Shown piece by piece: positions 14,483 to 23,695 of a stretch of 33,508 nucleotides of DNA. The notes beneath the pieces were generated by a model. It worked only from the letters and a program-made list of their open reading frames with translations, did no database searches and was not told the origin of the DNA. Source of the DNA: Deltaproteobacteria bacterium (GTDB lineage Bacteria > BMS3Abin14); contig JAADHJ010000022.1 in assembly GCA_013151915.1 (NCBI GenBank), forward strand, positions 1 to 33,508. The letters run 5' to 3'. How positions within the stretch are numbered: the first letter of the stretch is position 1; each line of letters starts with the position of its first letter. Made by a program: the position numbers and the translations under genes.

Positions 14483-16180
14483 ATGAGTACCGACGCCCCA
14501 AAGACAGCCGGTCTTGATTTCATTCGCCGGATCATTGCCGATGACCTGGCCTCGGGAAAGCACGATACCGTGGTTACCCGGTTTCCTCCCGAACCCAACG
14601 GCTACCTTCACATCGGTCATGCAAAGAGTATCTTCCTGAATTTCGGCCTGGCAGCTGAGATCCCCGGCGGCCGGTGCCATCTCCGTTTCGACGATAGCAA
14701 CCCGGAGACGGAGGACATGGAGTATGTGGAGTCCATCAAGCTGGATGTCAGGTGGCTGGGCCTGGACTGGGGCGATGACCTTTATCACGCGTCCGACTAT
14801 TTCGAGCAGCTCTATGGATTCGCCGTCGCGCTCATAAAAGCGGGCAATGCCTACGTTTGCAGTCTCTCCGAAGAAGAAATCCGCAGATACAGGGGTACTG
14901 TAACCCATCCGGGGACCGACAGCCCCTACCGTAACCGTTCAGTCGAGGAGAACCTCGACCTGTTCGAGCGCATGCGCGGGGGTGAGTTCGCCGACGGGCA
15001 GCATGTCCTTCGCGCCAAGATAGACATGACTATGGCCAACATGAAGATGCGTGACCCGCTTTTGTATCGCATTCGTCACGTACGCCACTATCGTACAGGC
15101 GATACATGGTGCATTTACCCCATGTACGATTTTGCCCACTGTCTTTCCGACGCGATCGAGGGCATTACCCACTCTATCTGCACGTTGGAATTTGAAAACA
15201 ACCGCGAGATTTACGACTGGATTCTGAACAACGTTCCGGCGCCGTGTCACCCACGGCAGATTGAGTTCGCCCGGCTGAACCTCAGCTATACGGTGATGAG
15301 CAAGCGTAAGCTCTCCGAACTGGTGGATGCCGGGCATGTCTCCGGCTGGGACGACCCACGACTGCCAACCATTGCGGGTCTGAGGCGTAGGGGGGTAACA
15401 CCCGAGGTCATACGGAACTTTTGCGATCGTATCGGGGTGGCAAAGGCAAACAGCACGGTGGATGTGGCGTTGCTGGAGCACAGCATCCGCGAAGATCTCA
15501 ACACCAGGACGCCGCGGGTCATGGGGGTCCTCGATCCGCTGAAGATGGTGATCGTCAACTATCCTGAAGGGCAGGTGGAGGAATTCGAGGCGCCATATTT
15601 TCCTGACAATCCTCCCAAGATGGGATACCGCAAGGTTCCTTTCAGCCGGGAGCTATACATCGAACGGGGAGATTTTATGGAGAACCCGCCACGCAAATTC
15701 TTCCGGCTGGCGCCTGGCAGGGAGGTGCGTCTGCGATGGGCCTACATGGTCACCTGTGTGGACGTGAAGAAAAATGAGCAGGGCGAGATCATGGAGGTGC
15801 ACTGCCGTTACGACCCCGATACACGGGGAGGTGACGCGCCCGACGGCCGCAAGGTGAAGGGGACCATCCACTGGGTATCGGCCTCCAACTCCATTAGCGC
15901 CGAGGTGCGGCTCTACGACCGGCTTTTCATTGACCCGAACCCTGACGGCGGCAAGGACTCAGATTTTATTTCGCACCTCAATCCCTGCTCACTGGTGGTG
16001 GCCGGCGCCAAGGTGGAGCCCAGCCTGCGGGATGCCGGTCCCGGAGAGAGATTTCAGTTCGAACGCACCGGATACTTTTGCGCTGATCCGGAGGATCACA
16101 CCGCGCACCGACCGGTGTTCAACAGGATTGTGCCTCTTCGGGATTCCTGGGCCAAGATCGCGGCCAAGGCCAAGAACTAA
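14483..16180 (+). CDS. glnS: Glutaminyl-tRNA synthetase
   Basis: Class Ic synthetase charging tRNA-Gln with glutamine. The 565-residue protein has the [15 protein letters not shown] start of the Rossmann domain (HIGH at 43-46), the [10 protein letters not shown] and [12 protein letters not shown] segments typical of GlnRS, the KMSKS-equivalent VMSKRK (272-276), and a full C-terminal anticodon-binding beta-barrel region (from about 340). Length agrees with the family (about 550). The ATG has GGAAGGAA upstream. Presence of GlnRS together with a separate GluRS (gltX at 20581) suggests direct Gln-tRNA synthesis. Isolated from neighbours by repeat copies F and G. Confidence 0.97.
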   Translation: MSTDAPKTAGLDFIRRIIADDLASGKHDTVVTRFPPEPNGYLHIGHAKSIFLNFGLAAEIPGGRCHLRFDDSNPETEDMEYVESIKLDVRWLGLDWGDDLYHASDYFEQLYGFAVALIKAGNAYVCSLSEEEIRRYRGTVTHPGTDSPYRNRSVEENLDLFERMRGGEFADGQHVLRAKIDMTMANMKMRDPLLYRIRHVRHYRTGDTWCIYPMYDFAHCLSDAIEGITHSICTLEFENNREIYDWILNNVPAPCHPRQIEFARLNLSYTVMSKRKLSELVDAGHVSGWDDPRLPTIAGLRRRGVTPEVIRNFCDRIGVAKANSTVDVALLEHSIREDLNTRTPRVMGVLDPLKMVIVNYPEGQVEEFEAPYFPDNPPKMGYRKVPFSRELYIERGDFMENPPRKFFRLAPGREVRLRWAYMVTCVDVKKNEQGEIMEVHCRYDPDTRGGDAPDGRKVKGTIHWVSASNSISAEVRLYDRLFIDPNPDGGKDSDFISHLNPCSLVVAGAKVEPSLRDAGPGERFQFERTGYFCADPEDHTAHRPVFNRIVPLRDSWAKIAAKAKN

Positions 16181-16191
16181 CCTGGCCACGT

Positions 16192-16236
16192 TAAGTAAAA
16201 AGCCATGGATGGACTTTTTACGATCCTATCATAATT
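16192..16236 (+). repeat. Five-hairpin element, copy G (right end)
   Basis: GTTAAGTAAAAAGCCATGG through GGACTTTTTACGATCCTATC is hairpin 5 plus the right terminus only. It lies 12 bases after the glnS stop and upstream of purM. Confidence 0.8.
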
Positions 16237-16362
16237 GACACTCAAGATAATATGCGTTAACTTGACTTTCGCTCTTATTAACAGGGTTTTTGCCGGATTT
16301 TTTCCTTAAGTTCTTGCCTTTTCCGGCCCAGTGGATTTCTCTTTGGGGGTTGGGCGCATCAT

Positions 16363-17400
16363 ATGAAAACAACCCGATACTCCGATGCCGGAGTAGATAT
16401 AGCAGCAGCCAATGAGGCCAAGAAGCTCATCTCTTCTGCCGTTAATTCCACCCATGGCCCCTCGGTGCTCGGGGGAATCGGGGGGTTTGGCGGTCTCTTT
16501 TCCACCGAGGGTTTCCCCCCCGATGCCGTTCTGGTATCCAGCGTAGATGGTGTCGGCACCAAGCTCAAACTGGCCTTTCTTCTTAACCGGCATGGATCCG
16601 TCGGCATTGATCTGGTAAACCACTGTGTAAACGACATCCTGGTTCAGGGCGCCCGTTCCATCTTCTTCATGGATTACCTGGCGACGGGGCGGCTTAACCC
16701 CGACACAGTCGGAGAGATAGTCAGCGGCATGGCCGCGGCCTGCCGGGCCGCCGGTTGCGCCCTTTTAGGTGGTGAGACGGCCGAGATGCCCGGCTTTTAC
16801 GCGGAAGGGGAGTACGATCTGGCCGGGACCATTGTCGGAGTGGTGGGCCGCAACGATCTCATCACCGGGAAAACCATCGGTGATGGCGACGTTATCATCG
16901 GGTTGGGTTCTTCCGGACTTCACACCAACGGATATTCCCTGGCACGCAAGGTCCTCCTCGAGGATGGGCGGCTTTCCCTCCATGAGGTCCACCCGGACCT
17001 CGGAAGAGACCTCGGAACCGAACTTCTTGAACCGCACCGCTGCTATGCCGCCTCCGTTCTACCAATTCTGGGTGGATTCGACATCAGAGGGATGGTCCAT
17101 ATTACGGGAGGCGGATTTGCAGGGAATATTCCAAGGGTAGTGCCCGGTAATCTGACCGCGGTCATGGTTAAAGGAAGCTGGCCCGTTCATCCTGTCTTTG
17201 CCCTCATCGCCGGCATGGGAAATGTGCCTGATGATGAGATGTACAGGACCTTCAACATGGGGCTGGGTCTCCTTCTGATCGTCCCGCCTGGTGACGCGGA
17301 TGGGGTGTCTAAAGCCCTGGCCGGTGCGGGCGAACAGGTCTACCGCGCAGGCAGTATCATCAGGAGGAAAAGCGAGGACCCACCGGTTATATTCGATTAA
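16363..17400 (+). CDS. purM: Phosphoribosylformylglycinamidine cyclo-ligase (AIR synthetase)
   Basis: Fifth step of de novo purine synthesis: ATP-dependent closure of FGAM to aminoimidazole ribonucleotide. The 345-residue length equals the usual family size. Conserved features include DAGVDI at the N terminus, the glycine-rich GGIGGFGGLF, SSVDGVGTKLKLAF, NHCVNDILVQGA, GGETAEMPGFY and GLGSSGLHTNGYSL. Start at ATG 16363 is supported by alignment with the family N terminus. purN follows after 49 bases containing a hairpin remnant, so the two form a purMN unit. Confidence 0.97.
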   Translation: MKTTRYSDAGVDIAAANEAKKLISSAVNSTHGPSVLGGIGGFGGLFSTEGFPPDAVLVSSVDGVGTKLKLAFLLNRHGSVGIDLVNHCVNDILVQGARSIFFMDYLATGRLNPDTVGEIVSGMAAACRAAGCALLGGETAEMPGFYAEGEYDLAGTIVGVVGRNDLITGKTIGDGDVIIGLGSSGLHTNGYSLARKVLLEDGRLSLHEVHPDLGRDLGTELLEPHRCYAASVLPILGGFDIRGMVHITGGGFAGNIPRVVPGNLTAVMVKGSWPVHPVFALIAGMGNVPDDEMYRTFNMGLGLLLIVPPGDADGVSKALAGAGEQVYRAGSIIRRKSEDPPVIFD

Positions 17401-17402
17401 AG

Positions 17403-17438
17403 TTGATGACTTTGCAAAAAGTCATCAAGGCACCCATG
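17403..17438 (+). repeat. Five-hairpin element, copy H (left end)
   Basis: TTGATGACTTTGCAAAAAGTCATCAA is hairpin 1 with a trace of hairpin 2 (GGCACCC). It sits between purM and purN, 12 bases before the purN ATG. Confidence 0.75.
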
Positions 17439-17449
17439 GGAAACGACTC

Positions 17450-18079
17450 ATGAAAAAAATCGCCGTGCTGATTTCAGGTGGAGGCAGTAATCTCCAGTCG
17501 ATTATCGACTCCGTTGAATCCGGAAGTCTGAACCTGAAAATAGCCGTGGTCATCAGCAACAAGAATGATGCGTACGGCCTCACCAGGGCCAGGAACCACG
17601 GGATTCCGACCCAGGTTGTCCGGCATGGGGATTTTGACAGCCGGGAGGAGTTCGAATCCAGGCTCATTTCGATTCTGGATGGCCATAAAGTGGATCTCGT
17701 GGCTCTTGCAGGGTTCATGAGAGTGCTGACACCGACCTTCGTCCGACATTACCATCACAGGATCATCAACATCCATCCGGCCATCCTGCCTTCATTCCCG
17801 GGTACCCACGGCCAGCAGCAGGCCTTCGACTATGGGGTGCGTTTCTCGGGATGCACCACCCATTTTATTGACGAGGGGACCGATACCGGGCCGATTATTC
17901 TGCAGGCGGTCGTTCCGGTTCTCCCGGACGATACGGTGGATTCGCTGGGGGCAAGAATCCTCAAGGAGGAACACCGTATTTATCCCGAATCCCTCCGTCT
18001 TTGGGTCGCGGGACGTCTCAGAATCGAAGGCCGGAAGGTCCGAATCCTGCCTGATAGTCAATCAGGCAGCGTGGAATAG
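17450..18079 (+). CDS. purN: Phosphoribosylglycinamide formyltransferase
   Basis: Folate-dependent GAR transformylase, third step of purine synthesis. The 209-residue protein begins MKKIAVLISGGGSNLQSI (phosphate-binding loop) and has the catalytic trio N107, H109 (INIHPAILPSFPG) and D145 (DEGTDTGPII). The reading frame extends upstream to 17291 inside purM, but ATG 17450 starts the family-typical sequence. Length matches the usual 190-215. Confidence 0.96.
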   Translation: MKKIAVLISGGGSNLQSIIDSVESGSLNLKIAVVISNKNDAYGLTRARNHGIPTQVVRHGDFDSREEFESRLISILDGHKVDLVALAGFMRVLTPTFVRHYHHRIINIHPAILPSFPGTHGQQQAFDYGVRFSGCTTHFIDEGTDTGPIILQAVVPVLPDDTVDSLGARILKEEHRIYPESLRLWVAGRLRIEGRKVRILPDSQSGSVE

Positions 18080-18094
18080 AGCCAACTGCCCGCC

Positions 18095-19555
18095 ATGACA
18101 GAAACCCATCATCTGGCACTTATCGGGGCCCGATATCCCCAGTTGGCCCTTGGCACCCTTATGGCCAAACGGGGGTTTCGGGTTCTGGTCGTAGATCAGA
18201 ACGTCGGACAAGCACAGACGCCGGGGGAAGACGGCAATCAATATGCTTTCAGGAGACGGCCCGCCCCGCTCTTCGGCCTTGATTCCAATGGCCTTCTCAG
18301 GCGATTCCTTGATGAGATCGGTATCGGCCGCATGCTCGTCCGGCGGTCCTATCCGCCCAATCCGGTAAGCTACCAGGTGGTCCTGCCGCGCCACCGGATC
18401 AATATCTATCCTCAAAGGGATGCCACCATGGAGGAGCTATCACGGGAGTTTCCGGGGTCCGTTGACTCGTTCCGGACGCTGTACGATGAACTGGACGGCC
18501 AATCCGACAGGTGGTACGAGGGCTACGCCGATCTCCCGTCTCTCGAACGAGGGTGGGGTTCCCTGGCCAGGATATGGAACCGGGGCAAGGCCGTCTGGCA
18601 ATTCAGACAGGCCGGCTCCACCCTTAACAGTTTTAACGGGATGGAACAGGAAACAGCGTTTTTGCATCTCCAGCATCATTTCCTCGGGGGCTACCCTTTC
18701 CAGACCCAGACGAAGCCGACAGTTCTTTCCGCCGCCCTGATGCACAGCATTGGGAGTAGAGGGACCTTCCGGGAGCCTGTCGGAACCACTTCAATCACAT
18801 CCCTGATGGCCGACCGGTTACAGGAGTACGGGGGGGAGATCCTCCATGGCGCGAAGGCGGCGACCGTCCGGAACGGCCCCGGGAACTTAGTCACAATTAT
18901 CCTGGACGGGGGGCGGGAGATCCAAACAGCCTGTCTGGCAATCACCTCCGATATCGCCGGATTTGTGGAGGGTTTGAGCCAAAGGGCGGGGAAACCTCAT
19001 GCCGATGACAGCGGCCTTCGGGTTCCCGTCCGCTTCTTTCTTGGAATAAACGCATCCATCGTACCTGTGGGCATGGAGGACAACCTGTTTTACATGCGGG
19101 ATGACGATGGAGGACCCTTGGGGCTGAAGGCCCTGTATCTCTCCATGGGTCCCCCAGGTTCCGAGGGCCTGCACGATGAGGGCCGGAGACCCTTAACAGT
19201 TACCGCACTTGTGGACCGGGCGATATTGAAGGGAATTACCGGGGAGATCATCGCGGCGGCCGAAAAAGACATCCTGCAAGCCCTGGACGCCGTGATACCC
19301 TTTCTGGATAGGGGATTGAACTTTCTCGGCAGTGATCTTACCGCAGACGTTCTGGAGGCAGCCCCTCGCCCCCTGGGAGGCTGGATCACCTCATGGATAC
19401 CCGCCCTTGTGGGGCGAAGTCGGGTGCTTACCGGAAAGAGGGGAAGGGTTGCCGTAATGGAGGTTCCTCCCTGGGAACTGGGCCTTGAGGGGGAGACCCT
19501 GACGGCCCTCGCCGCCGCTGGAGCCCTCAGAAAAGTACTCGAAAAGGTCAAATAA
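18095..19555 (+). CDS. FAD/NAD(P)-dependent oxidoreductase-like protein with eroded GxGxxG
   Basis: A 486-residue protein with the overall layout of the amine-oxidase/phytoene-desaturase-like flavoprotein fold: an N-terminal beta-alpha-beta (LALIGARYPQLALGTLMAKRGFRVLVVDQ), a substrate domain, and a middle segment suited to a second dinucleotide strand (TSITSLMADRLQEYGGEIL). The normal GxGxxG loop reads GARYPQ, losing two glycines, so FAD binding by the usual mode is doubtful, although the aspartate ending beta-2 is kept. The start at 18095 has no clear Shine-Dalgarno. The next gene starts immediately at its stop, so the pair is co-translated. The exact function is unknown. Confidence 0.7.
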   Translation: MTETHHLALIGARYPQLALGTLMAKRGFRVLVVDQNVGQAQTPGEDGNQYAFRRRPAPLFGLDSNGLLRRFLDEIGIGRMLVRRSYPPNPVSYQVVLPRHRINIYPQRDATMEELSREFPGSVDSFRTLYDELDGQSDRWYEGYADLPSLERGWGSLARIWNRGKAVWQFRQAGSTLNSFNGMEQETAFLHLQHHFLGGYPFQTQTKPTVLSAALMHSIGSRGTFREPVGTTSITSLMADRLQEYGGEILHGAKAATVRNGPGNLVTIILDGGREIQTACLAITSDIAGFVEGLSQRAGKPHADDSGLRVPVRFFLGINASIVPVGMEDNLFYMRDDDGGPLGLKALYLSMGPPGSEGLHDEGRRPLTVTALVDRAILKGITGEIIAAAEKDILQALDAVIPFLDRGLNFLGSDLTADVLEAAPRPLGGWITSWIPALVGRSRVLTGKRGRVAVMEVPPWELGLEGETLTALAAAGALRKVLEKVK

Positions 19556-20383
19556 ATGGAAAATATACGTCAACCCGCCGTGGCCGGGCAGTTCTACCCC
19601 GGCATGGATGATATTCTGGAAAAACAGGTCTCCTCGTTTTTGACTGATGGGGTCGCCGAAACCGGGGTATTGGGGGCGGTCATGCCCCATGCCGGGTATA
19701 TCTACTCCGGATCCGTGGCAGGGGAGACCGTTTCGCACCTTGACGTGCCGGGGAAGGTCATTCTCCTGGGACCCAACCACACCGGAGCAGGGGCGCGGAT
19801 ATCGGTATTCCCTTCCGGGTCATGGTCGATGCCTTTCGGCCGGCTTCCCGTGGATGAGAAACTGGCAGGGTTGATCATTGACGGGATCACCGGGGCCGGT
19901 CCTGACCGGATGGCCCACGTCAGGGAACATTCCATCGAGGTTCAGCTTCCCTTCCTTTACTACAGGAAAAAGGGACCTTTTACTTTCGTTCCCATAACCT
20001 TGTCCATGCTTCCGGAGGATGAATGCCGGGATGTGGGGCTCGCTCTCGCGAGGATCATTCAGAGCTCGGATGATGATATCCTTATTGTGGCCAGTTCCGA
20101 CATGACCCATTACGAGAGCGACGAAAGCGCCCGGAAAAAGGATTCACTGGCCATCGAACGTATGCTCCAACTGGATCCGGCAGGTCTCCTGGAGGTCGTC
20201 CACACCCGCAGGATCTCAATGTGCGGGATCATCCCTGTAGCAGTGATGTTGTACGCCCTCACCGCTCTGGGCGCCGTGAGTACGAAACTTGTCCGTTACA
20301 CCACCTCCGCTGAAGCGAGCGGCGACTACAGTCATGTGGTGGGATACGCCGGGATAATAATAAAAAGTGGGTCATCCGGTTAA
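19556..20383 (+). CDS. amrB: MEMO1 family protein (AmmeMemoRadiSam system protein B)
   Basis: A 275-residue MEMO-family protein related to class III extradiol dioxygenases. It begins RQPAVAGQFYPG, and has MPHAGYIYSGSVAG (first histidine region), LLGPNHTGAG, EHSIEVQLPFL, and SSDMTHYESDESA, all typical. In bacteria this family usually accompanies an AMMECR1 protein and a radical SAM enzyme; neither is seen in this window. The biochemical role is not firmly known. The ATG directly follows the stop of the flavoprotein-like gene (TAA-ATG). Confidence 0.93.
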   Translation: MENIRQPAVAGQFYPGMDDILEKQVSSFLTDGVAETGVLGAVMPHAGYIYSGSVAGETVSHLDVPGKVILLGPNHTGAGARISVFPSGSWSMPFGRLPVDEKLAGLIIDGITGAGPDRMAHVREHSIEVQLPFLYYRKKGPFTFVPITLSMLPEDECRDVGLALARIIQSSDDDILIVASSDMTHYESDESARKKDSLAIERMLQLDPAGLLEVVHTRRISMCGIIPVAVMLYALTALGAVSTKLVRYTTSAEASGDYSHVVGYAGIIIKSGSSG

Positions 20384-20395
20384 TGCGTGTCTGGA

Positions 20396-20526
20396 TTAAT
20401 ACCGGAACAGGAAAAAGCCTTTAACACAGGGTACACAGAGTTTTTTCAAATTAACTTCTTTGTCAAACCCTCTTTAAACACCCTGTGAAGCAGTCTGTGA
20501 AAGGCTGCGCTGTGTTAAAAGCTTTT
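20396..20526 (-). repeat. TIR element copy 2 (inverted relative to copy 1)
   Basis: The reverse complement matches 2585-2732 almost throughout, including AAAAGCTTTTAACACAGCGC, the GTTTAAAGAGGGTTTGACAAAG core and CCTGTGTTAAAGG, continuing into CCGGTATTAA. It is shorter by about two 9-10-mer units. It fills the amrB-gltX gap. Confidence 0.88.
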
Positions 20527-20544
20527 AGCCTTGGTCCCCCGAGC

Positions 20545-20562
20545 GCAATTCTTCGGGATTGC
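20545..20562 (+). promoter_or_regulatory. UUCG-capped hairpin in the gltX leader
   Basis: GCAATTC (20545-20551) pairs with GGATTGC (20556-20562) around a TTCG loop closed by C-G, an exceptionally stable RNA tetraloop. It ends nine bases before the AAGGAT Shine-Dalgarno. It may simply derive from the ATTGC-type dispersed repeat. Confidence 0.5.
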
Positions 20563-20580
20563 TTCGCACAAGGATAATCC

Positions 20581-22014
20581 ATGAGCAACGATGTACGTGT
20601 ACGGTTCGCCCCTTCCCCCACCGGATACCTCCACGTCGGAGGGGTCCGTACTGCTCTTTACAACTGGCTTTTCGCCCGGCACAATGGGGGCAAATTTGTC
20701 CTGAGGCTGGAGGATACTGACCTCGAAAGGTCCACAGACGAGGCTATAGGCTGGATCTTGGACGGTTTGAAATGGCTCCACCTGGACTGGGATGAGGGTC
20801 CTTATCGCCAGACCGAAAGGTTTGACCTGTATAATGAGCACATAGACAGGCTCATTGAACAGGGAAAGGCGTACCGATGCTACTGTACCCCGGAGGAACT
20901 GGAACTAAGGCGGAAAAAGGCCATGGTCAGGGGAGGATCTCCAAAGTATGACGGCCGCTGCCGGCGCCTCAAGGACGGCGATCATTCCGGGCCTTATACC
21001 ATCCGTTTCAAGGCACCCCAGGAAGGCACTATCATAGTGAATGACCTCATCCGTGGCCCCGTCCTTTTCGACGAAAGTCAGATGGATGACCTGATCATCC
21101 GCCGTTCGAACGGCAACCCCACCTACAACCTCACCGTGGTGGTGGATGACGCCCTCATGGGGATCACCCACGTCATTCGGGGGGAGGACCACCTGTCCAA
21201 TACACCCCGGCAGATCCAACTCTACCAGGCCCTGGGCTATGGTCTGCCTCAATTCGGTCACATGCCCATGATCCTCGGCACCGACAAGAAGCGCCTGTCC
21301 AAGCGCCATGGGGCCTCCTCTATTACCGAATTCCGCGAAATGGGCTATTTATGGGAGGCCATGGTTAACTACCTGGTACGGCTCGGATGGTCTTATGGCG
21401 ACCAGGAGATCTTTTCCATCGACGAACTCGTCGATAAGTTTACCCTGGAAAAAGTAAACAAATCAGCTGCGGTTTTCGACCTGGACAAGTTGGTATGGCT
21501 GAATCAGAGCTATCTGAAATCCCTGCCCGAGGAAGAGGTGGCCGGGAGACTTGTTCCTTTTCTCGAAGCAAAGGGGCTGCTGGGCGACGGGCCCGACATT
21601 CCCTGGCTCCCCAAGGCTGTCATTACTCTCAGGGAAAGGACGGGAACCCTTGTGGAGATGGCCGACCAATGTGAATTCTACTTCAGGGAACTGGAGTATG
21701 ACCAGGAAGCGGCTGGAAAGTTCCTTACGAGCGATATCGCCCCACTCCTGGAGAAAGTCTCGGAGCTCATTTCCAGGGTCGAGGTTTTCACCCAGGAATC
21801 CCTCCATGAGGCATTTAGAAGCTTCCTGGAGGCTGAAGGGATCAAACTGAAGGTCATTGCCCAGCCTCTGCGCATCGCGCTTACCTACCGGAGAAACAGC
21901 CCCGGACTTTTCGAGGTCATGGAAGTGTTGGGGAAGGATAAAACTTTGCGGCGAATCCAGCGGGCATGCGACTGGATTCTGGCCTCGATAGGTCGCCATC
22001 CATCTCCACGATGA
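20581..22014 (+). CDS. gltX: Glutamyl-tRNA synthetase
   Basis: Class Ic synthetase charging tRNA-Glu. The 477-residue length is typical. It has VRFAPSPTGYLHVGG (HIGH-equivalent HVGG 18-21), LEDTDLERS, the KMSKS-equivalent KKRLSKRHG (236-244), and an all-helical anticodon-binding C-terminal half. A partial cysteine-containing insert (CYCTPEE) corresponds to the zinc region of many GluRS enzymes. The start has AAGGAT upstream. The stop overlaps the first ATG of the next gene, so a coupled transcript is likely. Confidence 0.97.
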   Translation: MSNDVRVRFAPSPTGYLHVGGVRTALYNWLFARHNGGKFVLRLEDTDLERSTDEAIGWILDGLKWLHLDWDEGPYRQTERFDLYNEHIDRLIEQGKAYRCYCTPEELELRRKKAMVRGGSPKYDGRCRRLKDGDHSGPYTIRFKAPQEGTIIVNDLIRGPVLFDESQMDDLIIRRSNGNPTYNLTVVVDDALMGITHVIRGEDHLSNTPRQIQLYQALGYGLPQFGHMPMILGTDKKRLSKRHGASSITEFREMGYLWEAMVNYLVRLGWSYGDQEIFSIDELVDKFTLEKVNKSAAVFDLDKLVWLNQSYLKSLPEEEVAGRLVPFLEAKGLLGDGPDIPWLPKAVITLRERTGTLVEMADQCEFYFRELEYDQEAAGKFLTSDIAPLLEKVSELISRVEVFTQESLHEAFRSFLEAEGIKLKVIAQPLRIALTYRRNSPGLFEVMEVLGKDKTLRRIQRACDWILASIGRHPSPR

Positions 22015-22043
22015 GACCAACTTTGGCCAATCAGAGGAAACCT

Positions 22044-22751
22044 ATGGTCTCGACAGTTGCCATAGCCGTCATAGGAGACGAAATCCTTTTCGGGGAAGTC
22101 GTCGACCGGAACCTGGCCTGGATCTCCGGAGAACTGTTCAGGTTGGGGGTCGATCTCCGCTACTCCTGTGTCCTGCCCGATGATCTGTCGTTCATCGTCA
22201 ATCACCTGAAGTGGATGAAGAAAACGTTCGAGTGGGTGATAACCACCGGCGGGATCGGCGCCACCCACGATGACCTGACCAGGGACGCTGTAGCCCAGGT
22301 GTTCGATGTACCCCTGATTGAGCACCCTGAGGTAATCGCCGCCCTTGAGGGGAAACTGGGCGCCCCTCTTTCCCCAAGGCTCAGACAGCTGGCCATGCTT
22401 CCCTCAGGAGCGTCCCTGATTCCCAATCCCGGCTCCGCGGCGCCTGGGTTTCTTATGGGCAACGTGGGCGCCCTGCCGGGGATCCCATCGATGGTCCGAT
22501 CCATGTTTCCACATATCAGCCGGAAAATGGCCGGGGAGATTATCCACAGTGAGGAGTTCCTCACCACCCGTTTCGAATCGGAGATAGCCAATGTCCTGGA
22601 AGGGATCCAGGGGGACTACCCGATTGTCAAGATCGGATCCTATCCCGTCACGGCCGGAGGAGAGTATAGAGTGAGGCTTGTGCTCAGGAGCAGATCGTCC
22701 GAGAAGCTGAAACAGGCGTTTGAGGCTGTCAGGAGGAGGATTGACACATGA
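22044..22751 (+). CDS. CinA N-terminal-like (molybdopterin-binding domain) protein
   Basis: About 235 residues, single MoaB/MogA-like domain as at the N terminus of CinA (COG1058 type). Recognisable are AVIGDEILFGEVVDRN, the glycine motif TTGGIGATHDDLTRDAVA, and a PGIPSMV segment. It lacks the C-terminal NMN-deamidase domain of full CinA. The family has been linked to nucleotide (ADP-ribose or NMN) pyrophosphatase activity; that is family knowledge, not visible here. ATG 22044 has AGAGG six bases upstream and is preferred to ATG 22011, which overlaps the gltX stop. It overlaps the following lipoprotein gene by four bases (ATGA). Confidence 0.88.
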   Translation: MVSTVAIAVIGDEILFGEVVDRNLAWISGELFRLGVDLRYSCVLPDDLSFIVNHLKWMKKTFEWVITTGGIGATHDDLTRDAVAQVFDVPLIEHPEVIAALEGKLGAPLSPRLRQLAMLPSGASLIPNPGSAAPGFLMGNVGALPGIPSMVRSMFPHISRKMAGEIIHSEEFLTTRFESEIANVLEGIQGDYPIVKIGSYPVTAGGEYRVRLVLRSRSSEKLKQAFEAVRRRIDT

Positions 22752-23695
22752 GACCTTGCCGGCTCGGCTTTCCATATATTCCGGTAATCCTGGTTCTATC
22801 CACCGCCATGGGTGGCTGCGCCGTCCTCGGGAACGTCAGGACCGGGAAATCCTCTGTTGTGCAGATGGAACAACAGATCAAGACCAGACAGGAACAGTTG
22901 GCCGAACTATCCCCTGGAGCGGTGCTCGTGGCACCCGAGAGCCTTGGCGCCGTCAGGGCGCTGGTGGGTGAGATGGAATTTTTCGGAACCCGGAAAGACT
23001 TCGGCCAGGTCCAGCGGCTTGATGTCAAGGTCGGCCCCCTCCTGGACCGTATTAGAGATGAAATATCCGGCATCGCGTCCGGTGGCAATATTCCTGAGAA
23101 GATTCGTCTTCAGCACCGGCTTACCGCGGCTCGCGCTGAGATTAAGTCCCTTCATGACGATCTGGATGTCGTCAACGGGGTAAGGGAGAGCGAAGCCCAG
23201 GCTTCCACCAGGCGGTTGGCGGCAATGGAAGCCGCGCGGGATAATGCTGTGAGGGAGGTGGTCCGAACCCGTGCCCGCATCCAGGGAATGGCTTCTCCCG
23301 CTGAAGCCGCCGCGATGTTCGCCGAGGCAAGGGTCATTATCGACAGGATGAACGAGGACGCCTTCAATGAACAGGCCAAGGATTATCTTAGCCAAGGCAG
23401 AAAATTCCTTCAAAACGGCAAAAAGGAGATGGAACGTCAGAATCCGGGTGGGGCGGCATACCTCTTTGATCTCATTTCCACGCTCTACGAGTCCTTCCGC
23501 GGCATTGATTCGAAGGTGCTGACAGTCAATACCAGGAAGGTCAACCTCAGAGCGATGCCGAATTCCTCTTCCAAAAAACTGGGGCTGCTGTCACATGGTG
23601 AGAAGGTAACGGGGCAAGAGAAAAAGGGCAATTGGATCCTGGTCAGGACGACGTCGGGTCTCCGGGGATGGATTCATTCGAACTATCTGCAGTAG
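22748..23695 (+). CDS. SH3-domain lipoprotein with coiled coil
   Basis: A 315-residue protein with an N-terminal signal and probable lipobox (STAMGGC), a long helical, charged, coiled-coil-like region (about residues 35-240), and a C-terminal bacterial SH3 domain (about 255-315: VNTRKVNLRAMPNSSSKKLG ... WIHSNYL). Such SH3b domains often bind peptidoglycan or metals. It is likely envelope-anchored. Start overlaps the preceding gene by four bases. Its last 53 bases overlap antisense with the end of the diguanylate cyclase gene on the other strand. Specific role unknown. Confidence 0.85.
   Translation: MRPCRLGFPYIPVILVLSTAMGGCAVLGNVRTGKSSVVQMEQQIKTRQEQLAELSPGAVLVAPESLGAVRALVGEMEFFGTRKDFGQVQRLDVKVGPLLDRIRDEISGIASGGNIPEKIRLQHRLTAARAEIKSLHDDLDVVNGVRESEAQASTRRLAAMEAARDNAVREVVRTRARIQGMASPAEAAAMFAEARVIIDRMNEDAFNEQAKDYLSQGRKFLQNGKKEMERQNPGGAAYLFDLISTLYESFRGIDSKVLTVNTRKVNLRAMPNSSSKKLGLLSHGEKVTGQEKKGNWILVRTTSGLRGWIHSNYLQ

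Noticed and set aside
17650-17663. GTTCGAATCC-like T-loop sequence
   Set aside because: It falls inside purN, and no acceptor or anticodon stems surround it, so it is not a tRNA.
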